Part shown: positions 58,601 through 64,000 of the stretch, piece after piece
Numbering within the stretch: the stretch's first letter is position 1
Layout of the letters: every line of letters begins with the position of its first letter
Notes under the pieces: model-generated
The model's database searches: none
Told to the model about the DNA's origin: nothing
What the model saw: the letters and a program-made list of their open reading frames with translations, nothing else
Made by a program: the position numbers and the translations under genes
Assembly: GCF_023343835.1 (NCBI RefSeq)
Contig: NC_064436.1
Coordinates: 48,769,883-48,833,882, forward strand
Length of the DNA stretch: 64,000 bases
Reading direction: 5' to 3'
Origin: Lagopus muta
Taxonomy: Eukaryota > Chordata > Aves > Galliformes > Phasianidae

Positions 58601-60710
58601 ACAAATAACAATGGCATATTTACTCAGCATCTTGCTTTACAGTAAGATGTCATGCAGATACATTAGCTCAGGTCTCAAATGCAGTACAGACATATTAATA
58701 CAAAGAGATGCTGATCAGTCTGGGGCCTCTCAATACAGTAAAGACATTGAGGCTCTGGAGAGTGCCCAGAAAAGGACACAAAGCTGGTGAAGGGTCTGGA
58801 GAAGCGGCTGAGGGAACTGGCATTGTTTGATCTGGAGGAGGTTCTCTACAACTGCTTGAAAGGAGGTTGTGATGTAGGGGTGAGCCTCTTCTCCTTGGTA
58901 ACAGCAACAGGATGAGAGAGAATGGCCTCAAGTTGTGTCAGGGGAAGTTCCATTTGGATATTAGGAAACATTCCTTTTCAGAAAAAGTGGTGAAGCATTG
59001 GAACAGACAGCCCAGGCAGGTGGTAAAGTCCCCATCCCTGGAGTCACATCTACCTAAGAAAAGGTAGATGTGGCACCCAGGGAAATGGTTTACAATATTG
59101 ATGGTGGGTAGATGGTTGGACTAGATGATCCTAGAGGTCTTTTCCAACCTTAATGATTCTGTGATTCTCAGTTAGTTCTCCCAAGGTACAATGCCCCATG
59201 TTCTGCAGACAGCTCTGTTAGCAGCACCATCAGGCTACTGACTTAGCAGTGCCATGTGAACCTTTGTGCTGTTCAGATTACAGCAGCTTCAGAGCAGACT
59301 GATTCTCAAGACAAAATGAAAACTTTGCTGAGATGACGTTAAGAGCAAAGCTCAATGGGGAACTACTGTAATTTTCTAAATAATGGACATGTTTCTGTTT
59401 CATGATAGATAGCACTCCTACAAGGATTTTTGGATGCCTCATGAAAATTTTAATAGGTGAAGACTGGTTGTCATCAAGGCATTCTTCAAGGTTAAAAACA
59501 CAAATGCACACAAACAGACCATGACAAAACGAACATGCAGTGTTCATCCTACAGTGCCACTAGCCGTCCACAGGGACAAACTATACCTGGGCTCTCCTGA
59601 CAGTTTCAATCTTTTCCATGTCTCCAGATCTGCTTTTGTTATAGAGGCATTCACAAAAATCGTATCTTCTTGTAGCTGAGGAAAGACACACTGAGATTTC
59701 CGTTTAGCCAAATCATCTCTCTCAGCATCAACTACTTTCACCTGTTCTTCCTCCTCTGACTTATTCTTCTCAGTCTGCAGAGGTGGGTTCTCTTTGCATG
59801 TCACTGTTTGTCTTGCTGATGCCATGTGCACTTGGCTTTCTCTAATTTAACACGTTCCATTTCAGCAAGAAAAGACATTGTGAAGGAGCAATGATAAGTC
59901 AGTATCAATAGAAGAGGTTCAAAGCACAAGAAGAAAAAATTTATAGCAGATTATCTTTACATTTAGCTTAGGAAGTAAACATAAGAGTTTCAACATGCAG
60001 TGACTTCATCTACACTGCTCTGCTCATGTACCACTGAGATCACTTCATTGCACGACTTCTGTTTCTAGATCAAGCAACAGAAATCTTGGAGTTATTACTG
60101 TATTAAGCATTTCTGTAATAAGCCTTCTCTTGAATTGTTACAAATATGTCATTTGCATATTATTAGCAAACTGAATTCAAGTTTTGCCTGCAAACATACT
60201 AGAGAATTTCTTTGATCTTAGAGTCATGTCAATAACATTAGAATACTAAAATGTAGTTGTGAGTTCTTCAGATGCCCTGCCAAACCACTCATTGAAAAAT
60301 GTTAATATAATCAAACCAGAAACCAAGAGACAGATTTTGCATAACTGAAAAGAGCTACTAGATATTAAAAGAATTTTTGGAATGCATTAGTTATGACAAT
60401 CAAGGTCCCCATGCAATGTGTATATAGTGGTTTTATCTAGGATCGTTTCTCTTTGCACAAATAATCAAAATACTTGTTTCCTGAAAAATGGGTGCCTCGC
60501 AGATACTTATATACAGCAACTTAATAAAGGTTAGTATCACTGATCTGAAGAAAGAAGAGATTTTCTAGGCTGAAACCTTTAAGCCGTGCTTCGTTTACAA
60601 AAGCATTACCATAAAAGAAATACCAGGTTTATATGTGACAGTTCAGTCTGTGTAGCAGGTACAGGTATTCAGTGCATTAAGACTTATCTGAGCCCATGAT
60701 TTATGCAGAG

Positions 60711-60752
<42 letters not shown>

Positions 60753-61355
60753 CATTAGATGAAAAACTTGCATTCAAAAGCATGATTCTAAAATGTTCAG
60801 CAAAAGATGGCACTGGCACACAAAGCATATCTTCTATTTTACACTAGTCACACTCATAAGCTGCCTCAGGTTAAGCTCTCCTGGTATTGATACTCTGACA
60901 GAAAGCTACAGTAGGTAAGCTATATCTATTTCCTGATCATTTTTTGATAAAGCATTTGTGTCAGTTTACCCTGAAGTTTTTTGTAGACAAGACAGCTCTA
61001 AGCCCTACCCAGTGACATGCATTGTGAAATTAAGCATTGTAATAGAAAGAACATGAATGCACACCTTGCACGTTCCTGCTTTTCCACCTTCAACGGCTTT
61101 TTATTGTCTTCCAGTTTACTTTTATCTTTCTGTGTATAGGGTCCAATTATAAAGGAGTTAAATGGAACTACGTGTTTGGGTTGATTCATCCTGGCTCTCC
61201 GAGTGGCAAAGTCATCCTTTTCTAAATCAGGAACTTTGCTTGCTGCTTCATCTTCTGAACCAGAATCCTTCCCTTGATAACGTGTCATGAAAGGGTTTTC
61301 CCTGCGAAGGATGATGTCGGGGGTGCTTCCGTTGTCTTCACTTGTTTGCTTTTTA
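16627..61355 (-). CDS. LIMCH1: LIMCH1, LIM and calponin-homology domains protein 1 (24 exons placed; N-terminal part outside window)
   Basis: The 24 exons add up to about 3.9 kb of coding sequence, nearly 1,300 codons. LIMCH1 is a cytoplasmic protein on actin stress fibres that binds and activates non-muscle myosin II. The part seen here contains, in order, a repeat array with DD-x-x-x-R-[RK] motifs, a charged coiled-coil centre ([25 protein letters not shown]), a Ser/Pro-rich linker, an E/K/R-rich helix and a C-terminal LIM domain ending AGQPTTL. The calponin-homology domain is upstream of the window. Exon phases join cleanly everywhere except between the exons at 41959 and 32590, where one exon was not securely found. 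The paralogue LMO7 is less likely because of the ending [21 protein letters not shown] and the PHOX2B neighbour. Confidence 0.95.
16653..19158 (-). other. LIMCH1 last intron
   Basis: This is a 2.5-kb AT-rich intron. A-rich simple sequence ((CAAAA)n-like) lies at 16,755-16,793 and a run of about 20 A at 17,285-17,304. No exon or mobile element is recognised. Confidence 0.8.
19159..19261 (-). CDS. LIMCH1: LIMCH1 LIM domain exon 2
   Basis: This is 103 nt, acceptor TTCAATTGGCAG and donor CCAGAA/GTAAGT. It reads [20 protein letters not shown] then [14 protein letters not shown]. It supplies the second zinc site, C-x2-C-x21-C-x2-C, so all eight ligands are present. It ends with one base completing a Thr codon, where human has Ser. 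Confidence 0.97.
19989..20097 (-). CDS. LIMCH1: LIMCH1 LIM domain exon 1
   Basis: This is 109 nt, acceptor TCTCCTAG and donor TTCAGG/GTATGT. It reads [20 protein letters not shown] then [16 protein letters not shown]. It contains the first zinc site of the LIM domain, C-x2-C-x19-H-x2-C. Identity with human is very high. LIM zinc fingers mediate protein-protein contacts. Confidence 0.97.
20098..22476 (-). other. LIMCH1 intron before the LIM domain
   Basis: A 2.4-kb intron with a T-run at about 21,265-21,278. I see no other exon or repeat in it. Confidence 0.75.
22477..22554 (-). CDS. LIMCH1: LIMCH1 cassette-type exon ([14 protein letters not shown]...)
   Basis: This is 78 nt, acceptor TTGCTTTAG and donor CCAACAG/GTACAA. 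It reads [20 protein letters not shown] then SQSPN, with one base at the start and two at the end. It joins the LIM exon as N-R-SVSGKK. Length is a multiple of three and the phase is symmetric, so it can be skipped. The human reference protein I recall seems to lack it. Confidence 0.85.
23071..23194 (-). CDS. LIMCH1: LIMCH1 linker exon ([12 protein letters not shown]...)
   Basis: This is 124 nt, acceptor CCTCTCATTTCAG (excellent) and donor AGGAG/GTGAGG. It begins with two bases that complete Asp and ends with two. It reads [20 protein letters not shown], then [20 protein letters not shown]. Human reads DPSQNQQTSN ... SSEDVK after the same LAQ. It is strongly basic and Gln-rich, probably disordered. 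Confidence 0.85.
24579..24700 (-). CDS. LIMCH1: LIMCH1 linker exon ([12 protein letters not shown]...)
   Basis: This is 122 nt, acceptor TTTTCTTAGCAG and donor CTCAGG/GTGAGA. It starts with one base (completing Ser) and ends with one base. It reads [20 protein letters not shown], then [20 protein letters not shown]. Human has SGNPVSKGVHEDHQ ... NPQLAQ at this place. An alternative acceptor 18 bases further in would break the phase. Confidence 0.85.
25436..25572 (-). CDS. LIMCH1: LIMCH1 linker exon ([12 protein letters not shown]...)
   Basis: This is 137 nt, acceptor CTGTTTTCCAG and donor AGGAG/GTATGG. It starts in phase 0 and ends with two bases. It reads [40 protein letters not shown] and WQEKR. 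It corresponds weakly to the human stretch with RRWKKSFQGDDSDLLLK. The call rests mainly on splice sites and exact phase continuity on both sides. Confidence 0.85.
26455..26559 (-). CDS. LIMCH1: LIMCH1 exon ([12 protein letters not shown]...)
   Basis: This is 105 nt, phase 0, acceptor TTTTCTTAG and donor ACAGCG/GTGAGT. It reads [20 protein letters not shown], then a serine run and TTEGNKTA, with a close human match ([16 protein letters not shown]). It marks the end of the helix and the start of a poorly conserved linker. Confidence 0.96.
27611..27703 (-). CDS. LIMCH1: LIMCH1 exon (E/K/R-rich helix)
   Basis: This is 93 nt, phase 0, acceptor CACTTACAG and donor GAGGAG/GTATAA. It reads [20 protein letters not shown] then [11 protein letters not shown]. 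Conservation with human is very high. The alternation of Glu with Lys/Arg is typical of single alpha-helix or coiled-coil rods. Confidence 0.97.
29049..29132 (-). CDS. LIMCH1: LIMCH1 exon (start of E/K/R-rich helix)
   Basis: This is 84 nt, phase 0 at both ends, acceptor TTCACCCCAG and donor CTTCAG/GTAAGG. It reads [20 protein letters not shown] then HEQERLLQ, almost the same as the human FKFWAWDPEEERRRQEKWQ block. It opens the highly charged helix continued in the next exon. Confidence 0.97.
29742..29770 (-). CDS. LIMCH1: LIMCH1 29-nt microexon (DPGSSDKSN)
   Basis: Acceptor TTTAATAG and donor CAAAT/GTGAGT bound 29 nt encoding DPGSSDKSN after a split Ala codon. Human LIMCH1 has VDSPSSEKSP at this place. 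Skipping it alone would shift the frame; skipping it together with the previous 106-nt exon would not. Confidence 0.88.
30380..30600. promoter_or_regulatory. CpG-rich patch inside a LIMCH1 intron
   Basis: About 13 CpG dinucleotides occur in some 220 bases (for example CCGGGAGCGCCGCC and CCCCGCGGGGCGGC), within an AT-rich, CpG-poor intron. It might be a small intronic promoter or enhancer, or a remnant of an inserted element. No TATA box or open frame settles this. Confidence 0.3.
30771..30826 (-). mobile_element. CR1 LINE 3'-end fragment
   Basis: GGGTTGGAAGGGACCTTAAA and GATCATCTAGTTCCAAGCC are the reverse complement of the CR1 3' end. It is only about 55 bases long and without target-site duplications that I can see. 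Confidence 0.8.
31717..31822 (-). CDS. LIMCH1: LIMCH1 linker exon ([11 protein letters not shown]...)
   Basis: This is 106 nt, acceptor CTGAACAG and donor CTGCAAG/GTGAGC. It reads [20 protein letters not shown] and [15 protein letters not shown], matching the human stretch with VVKPKSPEPE ... TFPFLDKMPE. It starts in phase 0 and ends with one base that completes an Ala codon in the next exon. Confidence 0.9.
32418..32590 (-). CDS. LIMCH1: LIMCH1 linker exon ([11 protein letters not shown]...)
   Basis: This is 173 nt, acceptor GGAGTAG and donor CAGGAG/GTATGT. It reads [20 protein letters not shown], then [20 protein letters not shown] and [15 protein letters not shown]. It aligns with the human SEPQHF ... 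TRCSPTVAFVEFPSSP ... EEKDQKKPE region. It begins with two bases completing a codon, while the nearest upstream exon (41959) ends in phase 0, so an exon of 3n+1 bases is missing between them. Confidence 0.88.
32591..41958 (-). other. Largest LIMCH1 intron in the window (9.4 kb)
   Basis: It must contain at least one unplaced exon, because flanking phases (0 on the 5' side, 2 bases needed on the 3' side) do not join. A weak candidate lies at 38701-38752. The region 34,100-34,450 looks compositionally like conserved noncoding DNA. A T-run occurs at 41,345-41,366. No LINE is recognised. Confidence 0.65.
41959..42180 (-). CDS. LIMCH1: LIMCH1 linker exon ([11 protein letters not shown]...)
   Basis: This is 222 nt, phase 0 at both ends, acceptor CTGCAG and donor CCAACA/GTAAGA. 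It reads [20 protein letters not shown], then [33 protein letters not shown] and SVHREPT. The VDGKVS start follows FK of the previous exon exactly as in human. The rest is weakly conserved and probably disordered. Its 74 codons could be skipped without a frame change. Confidence 0.92.
42181..45280 (-). other. LIMCH1 intron, 3.1 kb
   Basis: AT-rich intron with a T-run at about 45,173-45,187 and an A-rich piece at about 44,394-44,420. No exon or mobile element is recognised. Confidence 0.75.
45281..45683 (-). CDS. LIMCH1: LIMCH1 exon (coiled coil and Ser/Pro linker)
   Basis: This is 403 nt, the largest exon here, acceptor CTCCTGTGCAG and donor TTTAAG/GTAGGA. It starts [20 protein letters not shown], continues [53 protein letters not shown], and ends [20 protein letters not shown]. 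All these blocks have close human LIMCH1 counterparts. The first half is helical, the second Ser/Pro-rich and probably disordered. Confidence 0.97.
45879..46033 (-). CDS. LIMCH1: LIMCH1 exon ([10 protein letters not shown]...KTYREIVEE)
   Basis: This is 155 nt, acceptor CTCTCACAG and donor GAGAA/GTATGT. It reads [20 protein letters not shown], then [14 protein letters not shown] and [16 protein letters not shown], nearly the same as human. It is strongly basic and predicted helical. RRRSAS and RRKS are basophilic-kinase-like serine sites (inference). Confidence 0.97.
46034..48368 (-). other. LIMCH1 intron, 2.3 kb
   Basis: AT-rich sequence without repeats or coding segments that I can recognise. 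Confidence 0.75.
48369..48495 (-). CDS. LIMCH1: LIMCH1 exon ([13 protein letters not shown])
   Basis: This is 127 nt, acceptor TTTGTTTAG and donor CAAGAT/GTGAGT. It reads [20 protein letters not shown], then [19 protein letters not shown]. It matches human LIMCH1 (SMFDMRCEEE, INNQLREEDDKWQD) and begins the charged, largely helical centre of the protein. It ends in phase 0 and joins DLARWKS. Confidence 0.96.
51134..51170. repeat. T-run followed by A-run (AT palindrome)
   Basis: About 22 bases of T (with one C) are followed by AAATT and ten A. The halves are complementary and could form an AT-only hairpin. Confidence 0.8.
53328..53371 (+). repeat. A-rich simple sequence
   Basis: Some 44 bases are all A and G, with runs of up to 14 A broken by single or double G. 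Confidence 0.85.
53625..53660 (-). CDS. LIMCH1: LIMCH1 36-nt exon ([11 protein letters not shown])
   Basis: A small exon with acceptor CTTGTAG and donor GCAGA/GTAAGT. It encodes [11 protein letters not shown] plus split codons at both ends, matching YGPRTPVSDDA in human LIMCH1. It joins the next exon as [12 protein letters not shown]. It has the same symmetric phase as the array exons. Confidence 0.93.
54543..54791 (-). CDS. LIMCH1: LIMCH1 array exon F (no DD-R motif)
   Basis: This is 249 nt, acceptor CTCACTCAG and donor CAAAC/GTGAGC, again 1-base start and 2-base end. It reads [20 protein letters not shown], a Gln/Glu-rich stretch and ends [10 protein letters not shown]. It lacks the repeat motif of the other long exons but joins both neighbours in frame, as ...KKTV-R-PEKC and EHLQ-T-FGPRT. 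Function unknown; it is probably disordered. Confidence 0.82.
55695..55928 (-). CDS. LIMCH1: LIMCH1 repeat-array exon E
   Basis: This is 234 nt, acceptor CTCTCTGAGCAG and donor GTGAG/GTAAGA. It reads [18 protein letters not shown], then [34 protein letters not shown] and RELEKKTV. The motif [15 protein letters not shown] is nearly the same as in exon D, so D and E look like the most recent duplicate pair. Confidence 0.88.
56495..56779 (-). CDS. LIMCH1: LIMCH1 repeat-array exon D
   Basis: This is 285 nt from acceptor CTCACTAG. It reads [17 protein letters not shown] and a polar stretch, then [20 protein letters not shown] and [11 protein letters not shown]. The repeat motif [11 protein letters not shown] is very clear. 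The frame stops at 56467, so the donor must lie before that. The only reasonable candidate is AG/GTCAGA, a non-optimal 5' splice site, and the 3' boundary is therefore tentative. Confidence 0.82.
57488..57832 (-). CDS. LIMCH1: LIMCH1 repeat-array exon C
   Basis: This is 345 nt, acceptor CTGACTAG and donor CCCAG/GTATTT, the longest exon in the array. It reads [16 protein letters not shown], then [39 protein letters not shown] and a Ser/Glu-rich tail ending SKPQNEP. In [12 protein letters not shown] the repeat motif has lost the charged residue just before DD but keeps R-K-A-R, close to exon A. Confidence 0.88.
58711..59167 (+). mobile_element. CR1 LINE, 3' end, inserted antisense to LIMCH1
   Basis: The copy begins near GGGGCCTCTCAATACAG, runs through blocks typical of CR1 (GGATATTAGGAAACATTCC, CATTGGAACAGACAGCCCAG, TCCCCATCCCTGGAG) and ends with the diagnostic GGTTGGACTAGATGATCC ... 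TTTTCCAACCTTAATG and ATTCTGTGATTCT. It is 5'-truncated, with an apparent internal deletion and no open reverse-transcriptase frame. It sits in the intron between array exons B and C. Confidence 0.93.
59587..59841 (-). CDS. LIMCH1: LIMCH1 repeat-array exon B
   Basis: This is 255 nt, acceptor AAATTAG and donor CCCAG/GTATAG, with the same 1-base start and 2-base end as its neighbours. It reads [13 protein letters not shown], then [16 protein letters not shown] and [15 protein letters not shown]. The [11 protein letters not shown] segment matches the motif of exon A. The WKRL segment resembles [10 protein letters not shown] in exon C. The 3' splice site has a weak pyrimidine tract, so the start is slightly less certain than the rest. 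Confidence 0.85.
60715..60751 (+). repeat. A37 homopolymer
   Basis: Thirty-seven consecutive A, the longest homopolymer in the window, lie in the intron between array exons A and B. On the LIMCH1 sense strand it is T37. No retrocopy is recognisable upstream of it. Confidence 0.9.
61065..61355 (-). CDS. LIMCH1: LIMCH1 repeat-array exon A
   Basis: This is 291 nt between TGTGTCAG (acceptor) and GTGTGC (donor). It begins with one base completing a codon and ends with two. It reads [20 protein letters not shown], an acidic stretch GSEDEAASK, then [18 protein letters not shown] followed by [15 protein letters not shown]. The [12 protein letters not shown] and PDLEKDD motifs are typical of the LIMCH1/LMO7 family, and human LIMCH1 has a comparable PDVVLR ... 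LPDVKKDD segment. It is the most 5' exon found in the window. Confidence 0.9.
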
Positions 61356-64000
61356 CTGACACAGATCAAAATTAAAGAAAGCTCCTGGTGCACCAGGGAA
61401 GGAGAGGGGAGTGGCAACAGGCATCTCCAGGTCATAACACAAGCACAGTTAATCAAATGCACTTCAAGCTGCTGTTAGACTTGGCAGAGACTTGTTATAA
61501 ATAAAGTGAATCATTTACAGGTTACAAATCTACAAGGACTTCACACAGAAAATCAGCCATGTTGGACCTTTACTTATTTTAGCTATAGCTAGAAGAAACA
61601 GTAAGAACTAGTTTACCATACAAGATGCACTGAATGCAGTACTGTGAATGGCATTATTAAACTTCTCAAACACCTCAAAGCAAAAAAGATTCAATGCAAA
61701 TATCCGATTCCCAGCTAACACTGCTGAATCCTGAAATACCAGGTTTTGGAACTTAGGCTCAGCTTATTTATTAACTATTTTATTTTTAAGATCTGAGTAA
61801 TCTCTGAGGCTGCATGCCCATATATTGCTAACTGCTTTTTCTTCTCATACACATCCACACATTATTCTTCTTCTAACCACCCTCCCCTGCCCCCCCCCAA
61901 ATAAGCCCTCAGCTCCCATGCTGATATACAATAGGGTGTTCAGTGTGCTAGCGATAACATTATTCTGGAGCACAGGGCCATCTGCCTTGCTCAGAAATTA
62001 CACCACTACCTTGTTGCTACTGAAGATTACCACAAATACCCTTGACAGCTGGTGCCTAGAAAGACTAAGCTTATTGTAACTTGTAGCAGTCAATGTTCTT
62101 AACTGAAGAGACAGATGGCAAGAGCTAGATGACTCTCCTGTCTGAAACCAAAATTGTAATCACTGATATTTCGAATATTTCTCCAATTTCAAGAATTAGA
62201 ATATTCCACAAAGCTATTTGGTAGTTTGCAAATATCTCAACTCTTGCTCCAGATTTCCAACCCTCCATACTCAAGTACTGTCCAATCCCTTGGCTTCCAT
62301 TCACAACTATATCTTCTACTTTTTTTCCCCTGTAAACCATGGTCAGTAGTTTACTTTGGATGTTGTCTCAGCAAACACAAAAATGAAGAGGCCTACAAGG
62401 TCATCTTCATGTTCAAATTTCACAGCTGAACAGGTATGTCACTCAATCCTAAATAATGAGTTACCAATACACTGCTGTAATGTGCTCAAATTCACTTTGT
62501 TTTGCACACTTGCAATACTGGAAGTACAAACTGACCACTGGGGAAAGAGGCTTAAATAATAGTTACAAAAAAAAAAAAAAAAAGTTTGCTTTTCAAGTTA
62601 TGGTTGCCTATGAAATTTGGTTCACCCACTATGAAAGCTTTACAGAAAATACACTAATCTAAGGTAGATGAACTGTTCTTTTGAAAGTTTTAGGCACAAA
62701 AGAGAACAAGTACCAGTTATATGCACTTGGACTTGTTCTGCCAAGTAAGCCAGGGAATATGATTAAATTGATGAATCTTCCATTGGACTTTACTAGTTGT
62801 TCCACTACCCTTCCTTTTCAAAACTAACAATTTGGAAACAATTTTCAGAACTCCAGACACACAAGACGTGTAAAATCACATAGTACTCCATTAAATCACG
62901 TTTACATTTACTTCTTAAGTGAAGATCTGAAGATGAATGATTATTTGTGTAGGTAGGTTGAGGGCATTCCTTCATGCTTTTAGTTTCTAAGATTAAGTGT
63001 AACCAAGTGATTCTTTAGTAAAAAACAAATGGATTTTTCCAGTCTCATGTCCACCAATTCTACAGAGCATTTTTAGCCACTTTTAGTGTTTTTAGCAACC
63101 AACAAATTGGGACTTAAAATTTGCAAAAAATAACAACTGTGAGTCACTGTAACGAGTAGCTGAACAACTTACAGCTTTTCCTACGTAACTAGACTTCCAC
63201 AATAGTTTCTAGGTTAATAATATTTTCCATTCATTTACATTTTGTTTTTACTGGAGTCAGAGATAAGCTGTGACATTTTTGGGTCTCCTGAATCAGTGTG
63301 TGACAGTTCCAGAAGTACCTTTAAGGGTCAACTTGCAATAAAGAAAGCAGAGTGTAGTTGTGAAGCCTGCAGTGGGTCAGAATTCACTACAGATTGGCCA
63401 GTTGTGCTTGCGCACCCAGCTCCAGCCCTCACAGGAGCACCACATGGTCCATGCTGATACAGCAGCTGCTACCTGCAGCTACTTCCCTGGGTGTTTGTGC
63501 TCCATGGAACAGGGTCCCATATAGGCTTGTGGATACTTGTATTGCATGTCGGAATAATGAGAGGCTTTTGCATGCTTATGCACCATCAAAATTAGAGTCC
63601 ACATTCCTTTTGCAAAGAATGTGTCAAAAACTCTTGATTTTGTTCACGTTTCTCTCCTTCCCTCCCCTTCTCCGTCATCTATAAGTTCTCCTCTTTTTAG
63701 GGAGTCTCTGAATCTGATCCGTATGTTTCAGATACAATAGTGTAAATAAGAGACAGATCCACAGCCAAGCATGGAGGATCATATGGCAACAAAACATTGT
63801 GTTATAAAGAGATGATTCACTCCTTTGGGAAGGATGAATGCCTTTTGGCATGCATTTGTCGATTGAGTCCTTTCCTACAAAGTGCTACAGAAATGGAGAT
63901 AAGTACTTAGATTCTGAGCAAACAATGTATTTGCATACAAGTTAAAGTTAAAGTTCTTCCTGTGCTGAACCCAGCAACATCCCCGCTGAGTTTCAGCTTA
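61356..64000 (-). other. LIMCH1 intron 5' of array exon A (runs off the window)
   Basis: I find no further LIMCH1 exon here. The preceding exon, expected to end with two bases (AG), must lie beyond 64,000. An A-run is at about 62,567-62,583. No mobile element is recognised. Confidence 0.7.

Overview
This window is vertebrate nuclear DNA, most likely from a bird and probably galliform. The evidence is CR1 LINE fragments with the avian-type 3' end, short introns, no Alu-like SINEs, and spliced gene structures. It holds two convergent genes, the 3' part of PHOX2B on the + strand at the left edge and the 3' half of LIMCH1 on the - strand over most of the rest. They sit tail to tail as in other amniotes. 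No bacterial or phage-type system, CRISPR array, tRNA, rRNA or complete retrovirus was seen.

PHOX2B, 1 to about 1,905: the end of intron 1, exon 2 (154-341), a 173-bp GC-rich intron, exon 3 (515-964) and a 3' UTR with an AU-rich segment and a long polypyrimidine tract. The protein has the full paired-like homeodomain and the first, 9-residue alanine tract. It lacks the second, 20-residue alanine tract known from human PHOX2B.

Intergenic, about 1,906 to 13,634: no coding exon was recognised. It holds a GC-rich shore with a cluster of homeodomain-type ATTA motifs, a CR1 fragment, a perfect 32-bp tandem duplication, a G17 run and a C18 run 330 bp apart, and stretches that look like conserved noncoding DNA.

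LIMCH1, about 13,635 to beyond 64,000, - strand: 24 coding exons were placed from splice sites, reading-phase continuity and remembered similarity to human LIMCH1. In gene order (descending coordinates) they give (a) six long exons and one 36-nt exon, 61,355 to 53,625, all the same symmetric phase, five of them carrying a DD-x-x-x-R-[RK] repeat motif; (b) the central charged and coiled-coil part (48,495-45,281); (c) a disordered linker (42,180-29,742); (d) an E/K/R-rich helix (29,132-27,611); (e) a fast-evolving linker built from five exons (26,559-22,477); (f) the LIM domain, split over two exons (20,097-19,159), with all eight zinc ligands; (g) a 26-nt terminal coding piece and a 3' UTR of about 3 kb. 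The calponin-homology domain must lie beyond 64,000. One exon between 41,959 and 32,590 was not securely found, because the phases on either side do not join.

PHOX2B is a transcription factor of autonomic neurons. LIMCH1 is an actin-stress-fibre and non-muscle myosin II-associated protein. They are neighbours by conserved synteny, with no known functional link. The most interesting structure is the symmetric exon array in LIMCH1, where any combination of exons can be skipped without changing frame.
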